Assembly: GCA_009695195.1 (NCBI GenBank)
Contig: SIBJ01000020.1
Span: forward strand, 1 to 56,448
Source: Pedosphaera sp.
Lineage (GTDB): Bacteria; Verrucomicrobiota; Verrucomicrobiia; Limisphaerales; JADLHS01
Direction of reading: 5' to 3'
Length of the DNA: 56,448 bases
Shown here: piece after piece, positions 32,813 to 41,476 of the stretch
Numbering within the stretch: the first letter of the stretch is position 1
Layout: the number at the start of each line of letters is the position of its first letter
The notes under the pieces: generated by a model
The model's input: the letters and a program-made list of their open reading frames with translations, nothing else
The model's database searches: none
Told to the model about the DNA's origin: nothing
Program-made: the position numbers and the translations under genes

Positions 32813-34759
32813 ATGAACCGCGAAACGTTGGATCGTTATTGCGAGCGGGGAATTCTGGCGCTGGTGCTGGCGATCCTGGTGTTCGGCCCGCTGGCGACGG
32901 CGGCGGTGCGGACGCAGGAGTTCGTCGTCCTCATGGCGCTGACGGCGGGGGTGCTGGTGCTGTGGGGCGTGCGGTTGTGGGCGCAGGAAAAGCCGAAGCT
33001 GCTGTTCCCGCCGATCTGCTGGGCGGTGCTGGCGTTCACGATTTACGCGATCTGGCGCTACGCGACGTGCGACATCGAATACATCGGGCGGCTGGAGTTG
33101 TTGCGGATGCTGGTCTATGCGTTTCTGTTTTTTGCCATCCTCAACAACCTGCACGGACAGGAGATGGTGCGGGTGATCGCGTTCACGGTGATCTTTCTGG
33201 CGATGGTGCTCGCCATGCTGGCGGTGTGGCAATGGTTCACGCGGACAGACAAGGTGCCGTCGCTGGGCGCGTTTCTCGAATGGTGGCTGTTGCCGGCGAA
33301 GACCTGGTATTTCACGCGGTTGTACGGGGTGCGGGCCTCGGCGACCTACATCAGCCCGAATCATCTCGCGGGGATGCTGGAGCTGGTGCTGCCGCTGGCC
33401 GTGACCTGCACGCTGGTGGGGCGCAGCCGGCCGGTGACGAAGGTGTTGCTCGGTTACGCGGCGCTGGTGATCGTGGTGGGGTTGGGGACGACGGTGTCGC
33501 GGGGGAGCTGGGTGGCGTGCGGATTGACGACGATGGTTCTCTTCGGGATCCTGGCGATGTTTCGAAGTTACCGGCTGCCGGCGCTGACGTTGATGCTGGT
33601 GGTGGCAGGCGGGAGCGCGTTCTTCGTGACGCGGACGGATTATTTCAAGGAACGGTTCCGCCGGACGTTCACGGACGGTCACGTGGCCTGGGACACGCGG
33701 GAGTTGTTGTGGAACTCGACGAAGGCGATGTGGCAGGACAATTTCTGGGTTGGCGTGGGGCCGGGGCATTACAATTACCGGTTTCGCCCGTACCGGCCGA
33801 TGGCGGTGCAGTTGCAGCCGGACCACGCGCACAACGAATACCTGAACCTGGTGGCGGATTGGGGCGTGGTGGGCGCGGCGATCGTGGGGACGGGGCTGGT
33901 GGTTTTTTTCATGGGCGTGGCGCGGACGTGGCGCTTCGTGCGGCGGGACGAATACGAATTCAAAAGCAATTACAGCAACAAATTCGCGCTGGTGCTCGGG
34001 GGCACGCTCGGGTTGGTGGCGTTGCTGGGACATTCATTCGTGGATTTCAACCTGCAACTGCCGGCCAACGCCATTCTCGCGGTCACGCTCGTGGCGCTGG
34101 TGAGCAGTCATCTGCGGTTCGCGTCGGAGAAGTACTGGGTGAGCGCGAGCGGGGCGGCGCGGATCATAGTCGCGCTGTTGTTGCTGGCCGGGACGGTGGT
34201 GTTCGCGCAACAGACGGTGCGGCTCGGTCGGGAATATCTCTGGCTGGAGCGCGCGGCGATAAAACCCATCTATTCCGACGAGCAGATCGCGTGTCTGCAA
34301 AAAGCGTGGACGGCGGAGCCGCGGAATTACCAAACGACGTTCGCCATCGGGGAGGCGTACCGCACGCAAAGCATGGTGGATGGGAACGATTATACCTTTG
34401 GTCCGCTGGCGACGAACGCGATGATCTGGTTCGCGCGCGGGACGAACGCCAATCCGCATGACAGCGATACCTATCTCAAGTTCGGCGTGTGCCTGGATTG
34501 GGTGCGACGGTACGACGACGCGCGGCCTTTTTTCGATCGGGCGTATGAGTTGGATCCGAACGGCTATTTTGCCTCGGCGTGGATGGCGTGGCATTATCTC
34601 CAGGTGGAAGACTACGCGGCAGTGCGGGTCTGGGCGGAGCGGTCGCTGAGATTGCACTGGATAGATAACGACATCGCGACCAAATACCTTTACCTTGCCC
34701 ACCGCGAACTGCTCCGGGTCGTGCCGGTGACGAACAGCGCGAGCGGACCGCCACGGTGA
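32813..34759 (+). CDS. O-antigen ligase/polymerase-like membrane protein with C-terminal TPR region
   Basis: A 648-residue protein with about 12 membrane segments. A Wzy_C-type periplasmic loop includes FWVGVGPGHYNYRF and DHAHNEYLNLVADWGVVGA, the conserved part of O-antigen ligases and polymerases. The last 180 residues are soluble and TPR-like (WFARGTNANPHDSDTYLKFG). It probably polymerises or transfers polysaccharide chains in the periplasm. It converges on the glycosyltransferase at 34769, only 9 bp away. Confidence 0.87.
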   Translation: MNRETLDRYCERGILALVLAILVFGPLATAAVRTQEFVVLMALTAGVLVLWGVRLWAQEKPKLLFPPICWAVLAFTIYAIWRYATCDIEYIGRLELLRMLVYAFLFFAILNNLHGQEMVRVIAFTVIFLAMVLAMLAVWQWFTRTDKVPSLGAFLEWWLLPAKTWYFTRLYGVRASATYISPNHLAGMLELVLPLAVTCTLVGRSRPVTKVLLGYAALVIVVGLGTTVSRGSWVACGLTTMVLFGILAMFRSYRLPALTLMLVVAGGSAFFVTRTDYFKERFRRTFTDGHVAWDTRELLWNSTKAMWQDNFWVGVGPGHYNYRFRPYRPMAVQLQPDHAHNEYLNLVADWGVVGAAIVGTGLVVFFMGVARTWRFVRRDEYEFKSNYSNKFALVLGGTLGLVALLGHSFVDFNLQLPANAILAVTLVALVSSHLRFASEKYWVSASGAARIIVALLLLAGTVVFAQQTVRLGREYLWLERAAIKPIYSDEQIACLQKAWTAEPRNYQTTFAIGEAYRTQSMVDGNDYTFGPLATNAMIWFARGTNANPHDSDTYLKFGVCLDWVRRYDDARPFFDRAYELDPNGYFASAWMAWHYLQVEDYAAVRVWAERSLRLHWIDNDIATKYLYLAHRELLRVVPVTNSASGPPR

Positions 34760-34768
34760 CCTGCGGAA

Positions 34769-35638
34769 TCACGACTCCAGTTTATCCAGCCCGATGTTCG
34801 AGGAGAATTGCGTTTTGGCGCGCATGTGGCGTTGCAGATGGCGATGGCCGGAGACGAGATCGCATTTCCCGAGGAACAAAAGTTTTTCCGCCTGCCGTTT
34901 CACGCGCGCGTACTGCATCAGCATCCGCCCGAGCAATCCTCCCGGCACGCCGTACTCCGCGCGGATGCGCGCGGACTCGCGACTCATGTTCGCCACGATG
35001 CGTTCGTCCGCCGACTGGCCGAAATCATGGTAGCGGTAGCGGACGACGTATTCCTTGATGTGCCCGATGCGGCAATCGTGTTTCACCAGCCGCATGAGAA
35101 ATTCGTAATCGCAGCAGTTCTTGAAATCCTTGTAGCGCAAGCCGCCGAGCCGGTCGTAGGTGCGTTTGCGAATGAACAGCGCCTGGTGATTGGCCATCCC
35201 GCCGAAACCGTAGCGGATGATCTGCGCGTCCCAGCACGCCTCTTCGCGGCGGAAAATCTCCCGCCCTTCCCCGTCCACAAAAATCACATCGCCGAACAAC
35301 CCGTCCCACTCCGGATGCGCCGCGAACGCCGCGGCGGCTTTTGCGAGGATGCCGTCGCAGTAACAATCGTCGGAATTCAGGATGCCAACCGCCTCACCCG
35401 TCGCCCGAAGAATGCCCTTCGTCATGGCGTGGTAATGGCCTTCGTCCTTCTCGGACACGCAACTGATGCGCGGAAATTGGCGGACGATGTCGAGCGTGGC
35501 GTCCTTCGAGCCGCCATCCATGACGAAGTGTTCGACGAGCGGATGATCCTGACGGGCGACACTCTCGAGCGTCTCGCGCACGGTGCGCGCGCTGTTGAAA
35601 GTGGGCGTCACGATCGAGAACTTGAAAGCGGTGCTCAT
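34769..35638 (-). CDS. Family 2 glycosyltransferase
   Basis: A 289-residue GT-A fold enzyme starting MSTAFKFSIVTPTFNSARTV. It has a nucleotide-binding MDGGSKDATLDIV, a DXD-like LNSDDCYCDG, and the acceptor region FIRKRTYDRLGG. It adds a sugar from a UDP- or GDP-sugar donor in surface polysaccharide synthesis. The ATG at 35638 was chosen because the family motif FSIVTPTFN should lie near the N-terminus. The donor sugar cannot be told. Confidence 0.9.
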   Translation of the reverse strand: MSTAFKFSIVTPTFNSARTVRETLESVARQDHPLVEHFVMDGGSKDATLDIVRQFPRISCVSEKDEGHYHAMTKGILRATGEAVGILNSDDCYCDGILAKAAAAFAAHPEWDGLFGDVIFVDGEGREIFRREEACWDAQIIRYGFGGMANHQALFIRKRTYDRLGGLRYKDFKNCCDYEFLMRLVKHDCRIGHIKEYVVRYRYHDFGQSADERIVANMSRESARIRAEYGVPGGLLGRMLMQYARVKRQAEKLLFLGKCDLVSGHRHLQRHMRAKTQFSSNIGLDKLES

Positions 35639-35763
35639 GCGTTTTGATGCCGTTTGCCGGAGGCGGAACACCCGCGTCGGGTCCAGCCTGACAGCGCCGC
35701 AGGATGAATCGGGCGTGCGGCAAACTCAAGCGGCGAAACTTTGGCGGATGCGAACGTTCCCCC

Positions 35764-35960
35764 GGGTGCGATTAAAGGCGGGTGAGGGTGAGCGGGTGCT
35801 GGCGGTATTTTTGGACTGCGGTGGCAAGTCGGACGCGACACCGCTTTCGAGCGAACGGGGCGGGTTGCTCATTGCCCTCGCCGTCGTCGCTGCCAAAGCG
35901 GTGTCGCGTCCAACTTGCCACCGCAGTCCATTATGCCCTCACCCGTTATTACTCACACTC
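35764..35960. mobile_element. 197-bp MITE, copy A
   Basis: It is flanked by a perfect 9-bp target duplication CGTTCCCCC (35755-35763 and 35961-35969). Ends are GGGTGCGATTAAAGGCGGGT... and its imperfect inverted copy. Internally, 36-nt arms (one mismatch) around 35812-35847 and 35895-35930 make a long hairpin. It matches copy B (49094-49290) at about 96%. No gene inside. Its ends match the terminal repeat of the IS at 56288. The rest of the 35639-36036 gap is the leader of the kinase gene. Confidence 0.92.
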
Positions 35961-36036
35961 CGTTCCCCCCGCAGTGTTTCCGAAGGCTTGCCAGCCTCCA
36001 CCGGCCCGTTATGCTCCGGCAGCAATTTGCTCCGCG

Positions 36037-37212
36037 ATGTCCGAACGCCCTGAAGTTCCAATCTCCGCCACGCGCGCGAACGACAACGCGATCTCACCCC
36101 CGACGGATTCGTGGCCCGGGCTGTTCGCGCCGTGTGCGGCGGGAGCGGCGGCGGTCAACGTCGGGCTGCACGTCGTCCGTCGCGGCGGACTGCCGTTGCT
36201 TTATCTCCCGGCGGACAACCGTTGCGCAGTCCACGCGCTGGCGCTCTATCCGGCGCAGAGTACGAAGGCGCGGCTTGCCAAAAAATTTCTCCGCCGCGCG
36301 CTGCGGTTCGGACTGCGGCCTGGACTCGATAAAATCGCGGTGACGGTCGGCGCGTCCGATCCCTTCGCCGCGTTTCTTGGCGATGCCACCGGCGTTTCTG
36401 CCGGTGCCCTGCCGCGCTTCGCGGTGTTGGCGGGCAATCCGCACGCGCCGGGGCGGCGTTTTGTTTTCCTGCTCTTCGACGCGGACGGCGCGCCGCGCGC
36501 GGTGGTGAAAGCGGGGCAGACGGATTCCGCACGGGAGTTGCTGGCGCACGAGGAAAATTTTTTGCGCGCCTTGCCGACGGGAACCCGTGGCGTGCCACGG
36601 TTGCGTGGCGGATTTGATTCCGCCCGCGCGCGGGCGTTCGCGCTGGACTTCGCGGCCGGCGAATCTCCGCGCGATGACGACGCGAAAGCCGTGGCGACGC
36701 TGCTCAACTCGTGGGTTTCTCCGGACCACCACGCGGTGATGAATGAGCTTCCGGCGTGGCAACGATTGATGGCGGCGGCGAACCAACCACTGCTACCGCC
36801 CGCCGTGGCGGCGTTGGCGACGGCGCGTTTCCGTCCGGCGCTGTGGCACGGAGACTTCGCGCCGTGGAATGTGAAAATGTCGGGCGCGGGTGAGTGGACG
36901 GTGCTCGACTGGGAACGCGGCGAGCGCGCGGGCGTGCCGGGCTGGGACTGGTTTCATTTCGTGCTGCAACCCGCATTGCTCGTCCGCCGCGAACCGGCGG
37001 AGCAATTGCTCGCGCGGCTCGAAGGGTTGCTGGCTTCACCGGAATTCCTCGCCTACGCGGCGGCGGCGGAAATCAGCGCACACACGCGAGCGTTGGCGCT
37101 GGCGTATCTCGCGTATTGCCGGCGGGTGACGAACCAGACGGATGGCGGCGACGGCCTGACCGGTCTCGAACTCGCGGCGCGCCGGAAGTGGTTTGGGAAT
37201 TCAACCCATTAA
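36037..37212 (+). CDS. APH-family kinase (phosphotransferase) of the polysaccharide cluster
   Basis: A 391-residue protein whose second half is an aminoglycoside-phosphotransferase/choline-kinase fold. The catalytic loop is WHGDFAPWNVK and the metal site is VLDWERGERAG, with AVVKAG as a possible ATP-binding Lys. In polysaccharide loci such kinases phosphorylate sugars or lipids rather than antibiotics. The start at 36037 was chosen because the upstream frame lies in the MITE. Its stop overlaps the convergent GT9 gene by 4 bp. Confidence 0.75.
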   Translation: MSERPEVPISATRANDNAISPPTDSWPGLFAPCAAGAAAVNVGLHVVRRGGLPLLYLPADNRCAVHALALYPAQSTKARLAKKFLRRALRFGLRPGLDKIAVTVGASDPFAAFLGDATGVSAGALPRFAVLAGNPHAPGRRFVFLLFDADGAPRAVVKAGQTDSARELLAHEENFLRALPTGTRGVPRLRGGFDSARARAFALDFAAGESPRDDDAKAVATLLNSWVSPDHHAVMNELPAWQRLMAAANQPLLPPAVAALATARFRPALWHGDFAPWNVKMSGAGEWTVLDWERGERAGVPGWDWFHFVLQPALLVRREPAEQLLARLEGLLASPEFLAYAAAAEISAHTRALALAYLAYCRRVTNQTDGGDGLTGLELAARRKWFGNSTH

Positions 37213-38204
37213 CCGCCGTTGAGCGCGCGCGGATCACGGCGGCCGCGCAGAAACTTTTCAAAATCTTTCCAGACTTCCTCCACGGTGACTTCGGTAAGGC
37301 AATGCGGCGCAGCGAAGCGGCAATAGTCGGAGCAGGGTTTGTAGGGACAGGGCCGGCCTTCGAGGCAGAGCGTGTCGGGATGCAGCGGCGCGAACCACTC
37401 GGGCAGTTGCGGGCCAAAAAGGGTGAGCGTGGGCACACCGCAAAAAGCCGCGAGATGGCCGGGGCCGGAATCGTTGCCGATGAAGGCGCCCGCGCGGTCG
37501 AGCAGGGCCATGAGTTCGGTCACTTCGCGCGGCGTGGCGACGTCGCGCTCGCCGGCCTGCAACCACCAGTCGCGCTGGTCGTCGTCGCACGCGACCACGA
37601 CGGGGAAATTATTTTTGCGCAGCCGCGCGACGAGTTCGCGGTAAAGCGGCAGCGGCCAGACGCGCACCGGCTGGCCGGCGCCGCTGTGGACGAGCACGGT
37701 GCCGCCCGGACGCGCCACCGGGAGCGGGATGGCATCGCGCGGGGGCAGCTTGAGTTCCAGCGCGCGGGCGATGACGCGCCAGTATTCGAAGCGATGCTCG
37801 CGCGGGTCCGGATTCGCGAGCGCTTCGGTCAGAAACATCTGGCTGCGCAGCCGCGGAAAACCCAGCCGGCGCCGGGTATGGGCCAGCCACAGGAGAATGT
37901 GGTCGCGCGGATCCCAGCGCGCCGCGAGGCCGATGTCGAATTTTTCGGCCAGGAGATTTTTTCGCAGGCGATAAAGCCCGCGCCACGGCCAGCGGTGCAG
38001 GCGGTATTTTCCCTTGAACGCCGTCCACGGCGCGACGAAGGGGAGAACGTTCACGCCGGGCCAGAAGCGCGACTGGAGGTCGCGCGCGTACGGTTTCGCG
38101 ACTACGGTGACGTCGAACTTTTCCGACGCGGCGCGGATGAACGGCGTGGCGATGATGAGATCGCCCAGCCCCCAGAGTTCGATGATGAGCAGTTTTGGTT
38201 TCAC
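37209..38204 (-). CDS. Family 9 glycosyltransferase (heptosyltransferase-like)
   Basis: A 331-residue GT-B enzyme starting at a GTG (38204) that overlaps the methyltransferase stop (GTGA). The N-terminal motif is LLIIELWGLGDLIIATPFIRA and the C-terminal donor site is GNDSGPGHLAAFCGVPTLTLFGP, both typical of ADP-heptose:LPS heptosyltransferases. It probably builds an LPS core-like structure. An open frame extends back to 38606, but that is a shadow of the methyltransferase. A cysteine-rich stretch near the C-terminus (RPCPYKPCSDYC) is common in the family. Confidence 0.9.
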   Translation of the reverse strand: MKPKLLIIELWGLGDLIIATPFIRAASEKFDVTVVAKPYARDLQSRFWPGVNVLPFVAPWTAFKGKYRLHRWPWRGLYRLRKNLLAEKFDIGLAARWDPRDHILLWLAHTRRRLGFPRLRSQMFLTEALANPDPREHRFEYWRVIARALELKLPPRDAIPLPVARPGGTVLVHSGAGQPVRVWPLPLYRELVARLRKNNFPVVVACDDDQRDWWLQAGERDVATPREVTELMALLDRAGAFIGNDSGPGHLAAFCGVPTLTLFGPQLPEWFAPLHPDTLCLEGRPCPYKPCSDYCRFAAPHCLTEVTVEEVWKDFEKFLRGRRDPRALNGG

Positions 38205-38845
38205 GCAGGCCGCCGGGCGACAAGATAAGCCGACCAGCCCAGCCAATGCACGCGGGCAGTGAATTTTTTCCGGCTGCCGGGCAGCAACGAAAAAACGGGA
38301 TGGGTCGCGGCGAAAAACCAGTTGCGCGAGGTGCCGGCGGCTTCGCAGCTTAGGCCGAGTTTTTGCAACGGCACGGAAAGCTCTTCGGTCGTCACGAGGC
38401 GCACGTGCGTGGGGTCGTCGTGAAAATTGAGCGTGAACCGACCGGCGGCGCTGGGCAGGTGGAGGGTTTTGGGATGCGGCGTCTCGAAGTAGGCGCGGGC
38501 GCCGGGCTTGAGCACGCGGGCGATTTCGCGGAGGAGCGGCGTCAGGTCGCGGAGATGCTCGATCACGTGCAGGCAGGTCACCGCGTCCATCGAACGGTCG
38601 GGCCACGGCAGTGGGTCGCGCTCGAAATCCACGCGGTGAAATTCACAGCCGGGCGGATACGTCTCCGGCTGGCCGGCGATGTCGGCGGAAGCCAGGCGCA
38701 AATCCGGACGCAGCTCGGCGAAATGGCGCAGGGTTTCGCCGTCCGAGGAGCCGAGATCGAGCAACCGCCCGTCGCGCGGCACGCCGGCCACGAACCGGGC
38801 GCGGGTGTCAATCCACGGACAGCGGCGCAGCCAGAGCCAGTTCAT
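38201..38845 (-). CDS. SAM-dependent methyltransferase (class I)
   Basis: A 214-residue Methyltransf_11-type enzyme. Motif I is LLDLGSSDGETL, the acidic motif II is ASADIAG, and motif IV is MDAVTCLHVIEHL. It would methylate a small molecule or sugar within the surface polysaccharide cluster. Coupled to the downstream GT9 gene by a 4-bp overlap. Confidence 0.87.
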   Translation of the reverse strand: MNWLWLRRCPWIDTRARFVAGVPRDGRLLDLGSSDGETLRHFAELRPDLRLASADIAGQPETYPPGCEFHRVDFERDPLPWPDRSMDAVTCLHVIEHLRDLTPLLREIARVLKPGARAYFETPHPKTLHLPSAAGRFTLNFHDDPTHVRLVTTEELSVPLQKLGLSCEAAGTSRNWFFAATHPVFSLLPGSRKKFTARVHWLGWSAYLVARRPA

Positions 38846-38921
38846 ATTTGCGGTTCACAAGCGGTCATCATCGCGCGACGGCGCGGAAAATTAGGGACGC
38901 GACGGCGCGGAGTAAAGGTGT

Positions 38922-39770
38922 TTACCGCGCGGGCGCAGGACGGACCCAGCGGAAGGTGGGTTTCGCGACGTGAAAAACTTTCCGACGATCGGGATTCTCG
39001 TGCGTGAAGATGGCGTAGTCGTGCGGCCGGCAGCGATAGTGCCCGGCGCACCAGCGGCGCAGACGAAAATGCAGGACGGCCAGGGGCGCCAGCAGTCGGG
39101 CCCAGGCCGGAGCGGTGGCGTGGAATTCCCGGCGCTCGCGGGTGGCGTTCGCACCGAGGTTCATGTTGGCGCCGGTCTCGGTGAAGACGCTGAGGAACTC
39201 GGGGAGCACGGCGCACTTCACGGCGGATTTCACCACGCGCAAAGCCCAATCCTGATCGCCGGCGTCGCGAAAGTCCGCATTGAACCAGAGTTGGTGCGCG
39301 TCGAGCACACGCCGCCGGATGAAGGTGGCGGCGGTGAGGAAGGCGAGGTTGCTGGCCGTCCATGTGTGAAGCAATTGCGGCGTGAGCGCACGGCGTTCGC
39401 AAAGGTAGTCACCGGCCGCATCCACGATGAGGCAATCGCCGAAGACGATGTCCACTTCGGGATGGGCTTCAAAGAAGGCGAGCACTTTGGACAGCGCGCC
39501 GGGAAGGTATTGTTCATCGCAATTGAGATAGGCGAGAAGGTCGGATTGCGAGCGTCGGTAGCCGCGGTTCACCGCGTCGTACATGCCGCGGTCCGGCTCG
39601 ACGAACAACTGCACGCGCGGATCGCGCGCAAGCCAGTCGAGCGTGCCGTCGTCGGAGCCGGCGTCCTGAACAAGGTGTTCGCCGGTGACACCCTGGTCCG
39701 CAACCGAGGCGACGCACAAGCGCAGCCAGCGGGAACTGCGAAAGCTCGGGGTAACGATGGACAAGCGCAT
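38922..39770 (-). CDS. Family 2 glycosyltransferase
   Basis: A 282-residue GT-A enzyme starting MRLSIVTPSFRSSRWLRLCV, with DAGSDDGTLDWL and the metal-binding LNCDEQYLPG. It resembles the enzyme at 34769-35638 in plan and is followed by the methyltransferase and GT9, so these three form the core of a minus-strand glycosylation operon. The acceptor is unknown. Confidence 0.9.
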   Translation of the reverse strand: MRLSIVTPSFRSSRWLRLCVASVADQGVTGEHLVQDAGSDDGTLDWLARDPRVQLFVEPDRGMYDAVNRGYRRSQSDLLAYLNCDEQYLPGALSKVLAFFEAHPEVDIVFGDCLIVDAAGDYLCERRALTPQLLHTWTASNLAFLTAATFIRRRVLDAHQLWFNADFRDAGDQDWALRVVKSAVKCAVLPEFLSVFTETGANMNLGANATRERREFHATAPAWARLLAPLAVLHFRLRRWCAGHYRCRPHDYAIFTHENPDRRKVFHVAKPTFRWVRPAPAR

Positions 39771-39854
39771 GGCGGGCGGTGTTTCAGAAAATGCGCCGCG
39801 ACACCGGCGCACGAACGCGAGACGGGAATTTTTGACCGTAGCAGCGCGGGGGGA

Positions 39855-41438
39855 TCACTTGGCGGCGCGGGCCAGCTTGAACTGGTTGAAGGTCGGTTTC
39901 TCCACCGGCACAGTGACGGGCCGGCGTATGCCGCCGTTGAGGCAGATGCTCAGAGCAACGATTCCGGTGAAAGAGGCAAGTTCGCTGTGCAGCGAGCCAA
40001 AAACAAAAAAGAAACTGATGCACCGCGCGGTGAAGAGGGAAAGGAGAAACGTGTTGATCGATTTCAAACCGGCGTCGCCGTAGCGATAGTTATAAAGCAA
40101 CACACGGAAACTGGCGCCGAGAAACCACAAGAAGGCGATGGCCCCAAAAATGCCGAACGGGACGATCACGGACAACGGACCATTATGGTAATCGCCGGCG
40201 AGAATGGCGCCTTCGCCGCTGTCACCTGTGTTTTGAAACTTGGCCAGTTTCTCCTGCATTTCCAACTCGGCGGGATTGATGGAATAGCCTTTGCCGAGGA
40301 TCAAGTACTGCGGGACGGTGGGCAGGACCGCGCGCCAGATGGCGAGGCGCCATTCCGAGGTGGAATCCGCGCTCGCCTGGGCGACCGGGTCCACTTCGAT
40401 CGGGAGGAAGCTCAGCGACCTTTGAATGGTGATCGGCAGTCGTTGAACCATCGGCAAACAAAGGGCGGTCGCCAGGATCCCAACCAAAACCAACACCGGC
40501 AAAACCCCCGTGCGGTACATGCCCTCAAAATAAAATTGGATGGCGAAAGTGAGAACCAGGGCAATGGTCAGCGACCGATACCCGCCGAGCAGGCCTACCC
40601 AAATCATGAAGAGGAAAATCAGGATTCGCCACGGATGATTGATCGAGAATCCGCCTCGAAACCGCACGGGCATGAATCTCCAAGGCTCGCTGAGGCCGAA
40701 GAGTCCACTGATCCCGTGCCGGCCCAGCACAAAATAGACGACGGCAAGACATGAGAACGCGAGCCCCCCCAACCGGACTGAGGAACCCGCCACGTCCGAC
40801 CCGGCTCGCAGCGCCTGCAGGTTCTCCACGGGAAAAATCGTGAACAGAAAATAGAGGCTATAGTGCATGAATGGCGCGATGCTGCCCACGATGCTGGTCA
40901 ACGACCCCAGCAGGTAGAGCGCAAAAAACTTCGAGGCTTTCTCTTCGGGTACCCGTTCGTAAGTGATCGCAAAATATCCCGCGATGGCAGCCAGCAGGAA
41001 AACGTAGCGCTTGCCACCATACGAATCCCCCCCCGTTACGCGCATGCCAAATCCGCCGGTCAACTCCGCCGTGATCACGATAACGATCAACAGCAAAATC
41101 AGCGGCCGCGTCACGGATGGGACACTGATAAAGCGACCGTCGCGATGTAAAACCTGGTGCAGGATGGAAATCGTCAGGCTGACGATGGCTAACGCGATGA
41201 AGAGATTCGGCCGGCCGGGAATGAAGAACAGGACCGCGCTCATGTTCCAGCTCGCCACCAAGAGCACATGATGCCAACGCAACAAGACCGGTATGAGCGG
41301 CAGGCTGACCGCGAGCACGATGATGGTGAGACTCACCGGGTCCAATGGCATGGCCAGGACGTAGCCCAGAAATATCGCCAGCGGCAGACAAAGGCTGTAG
41401 ATGATCAGCGACCGTATGATGGCCAGCTCGTTGGTCAT
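39855..41438 (-). CDS. Polysaccharide polymerase/ligase-like membrane protein (paralogue 1)
   Basis: A 527-residue protein with about 11 membrane segments. It is a paralogue of the next gene upstream: shared blocks include YLCLPLA-type starts, GGFG.RV.G..SYGGK, and ILAGDYHNGPLSVIVPFGIFG. The GDYHNGPLS motif sits where Wzy/WaaL proteins carry their periplasmic catalytic loop. A role in polymerising or ligating an exopolysaccharide is inferred from topology and context. It lies 38 bp after its paralogue's stop, so the two are cotranscribed. Confidence 0.8.
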   Translation of the reverse strand: MTNELAIIRSLIIYSLCLPLAIFLGYVLAMPLDPVSLTIIVLAVSLPLIPVLLRWHHVLLVASWNMSAVLFFIPGRPNLFIALAIVSLTISILHQVLHRDGRFISVPSVTRPLILLLIVIVITAELTGGFGMRVTGGDSYGGKRYVFLLAAIAGYFAITYERVPEEKASKFFALYLLGSLTSIVGSIAPFMHYSLYFLFTIFPVENLQALRAGSDVAGSSVRLGGLAFSCLAVVYFVLGRHGISGLFGLSEPWRFMPVRFRGGFSINHPWRILIFLFMIWVGLLGGYRSLTIALVLTFAIQFYFEGMYRTGVLPVLVLVGILATALCLPMVQRLPITIQRSLSFLPIEVDPVAQASADSTSEWRLAIWRAVLPTVPQYLILGKGYSINPAELEMQEKLAKFQNTGDSGEGAILAGDYHNGPLSVIVPFGIFGAIAFLWFLGASFRVLLYNYRYGDAGLKSINTFLLSLFTARCISFFFVFGSLHSELASFTGIVALSICLNGGIRRPVTVPVEKPTFNQFKLARAAK

Positions 41439-41476
41439 AAGCTAAAGAGTATTTCTTGCGACTGGCTCAGCATAAT

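Noticed and set aside
32788..34461. A 557-codon Gly/Ala/Arg-rich frame over the O-antigen ligase gene
   Set aside because: Low complexity and out of phase with the well-supported membrane protein on the same strand.
36037..37212. Antibiotic-resistance aminoglycoside phosphotransferase
   Set aside because: Only the general kinase fold is visible and the gene lies in a polysaccharide cluster; no resistance-type neighbours or substrate motif.
38205..38606. N-terminal extension of the GT9 gene by 134 codons
   Set aside because: Overlaps the methyltransferase in another frame; the GTGA overlap at 38201-38204 marks the true start and the GT9 N-terminal motif begins there.
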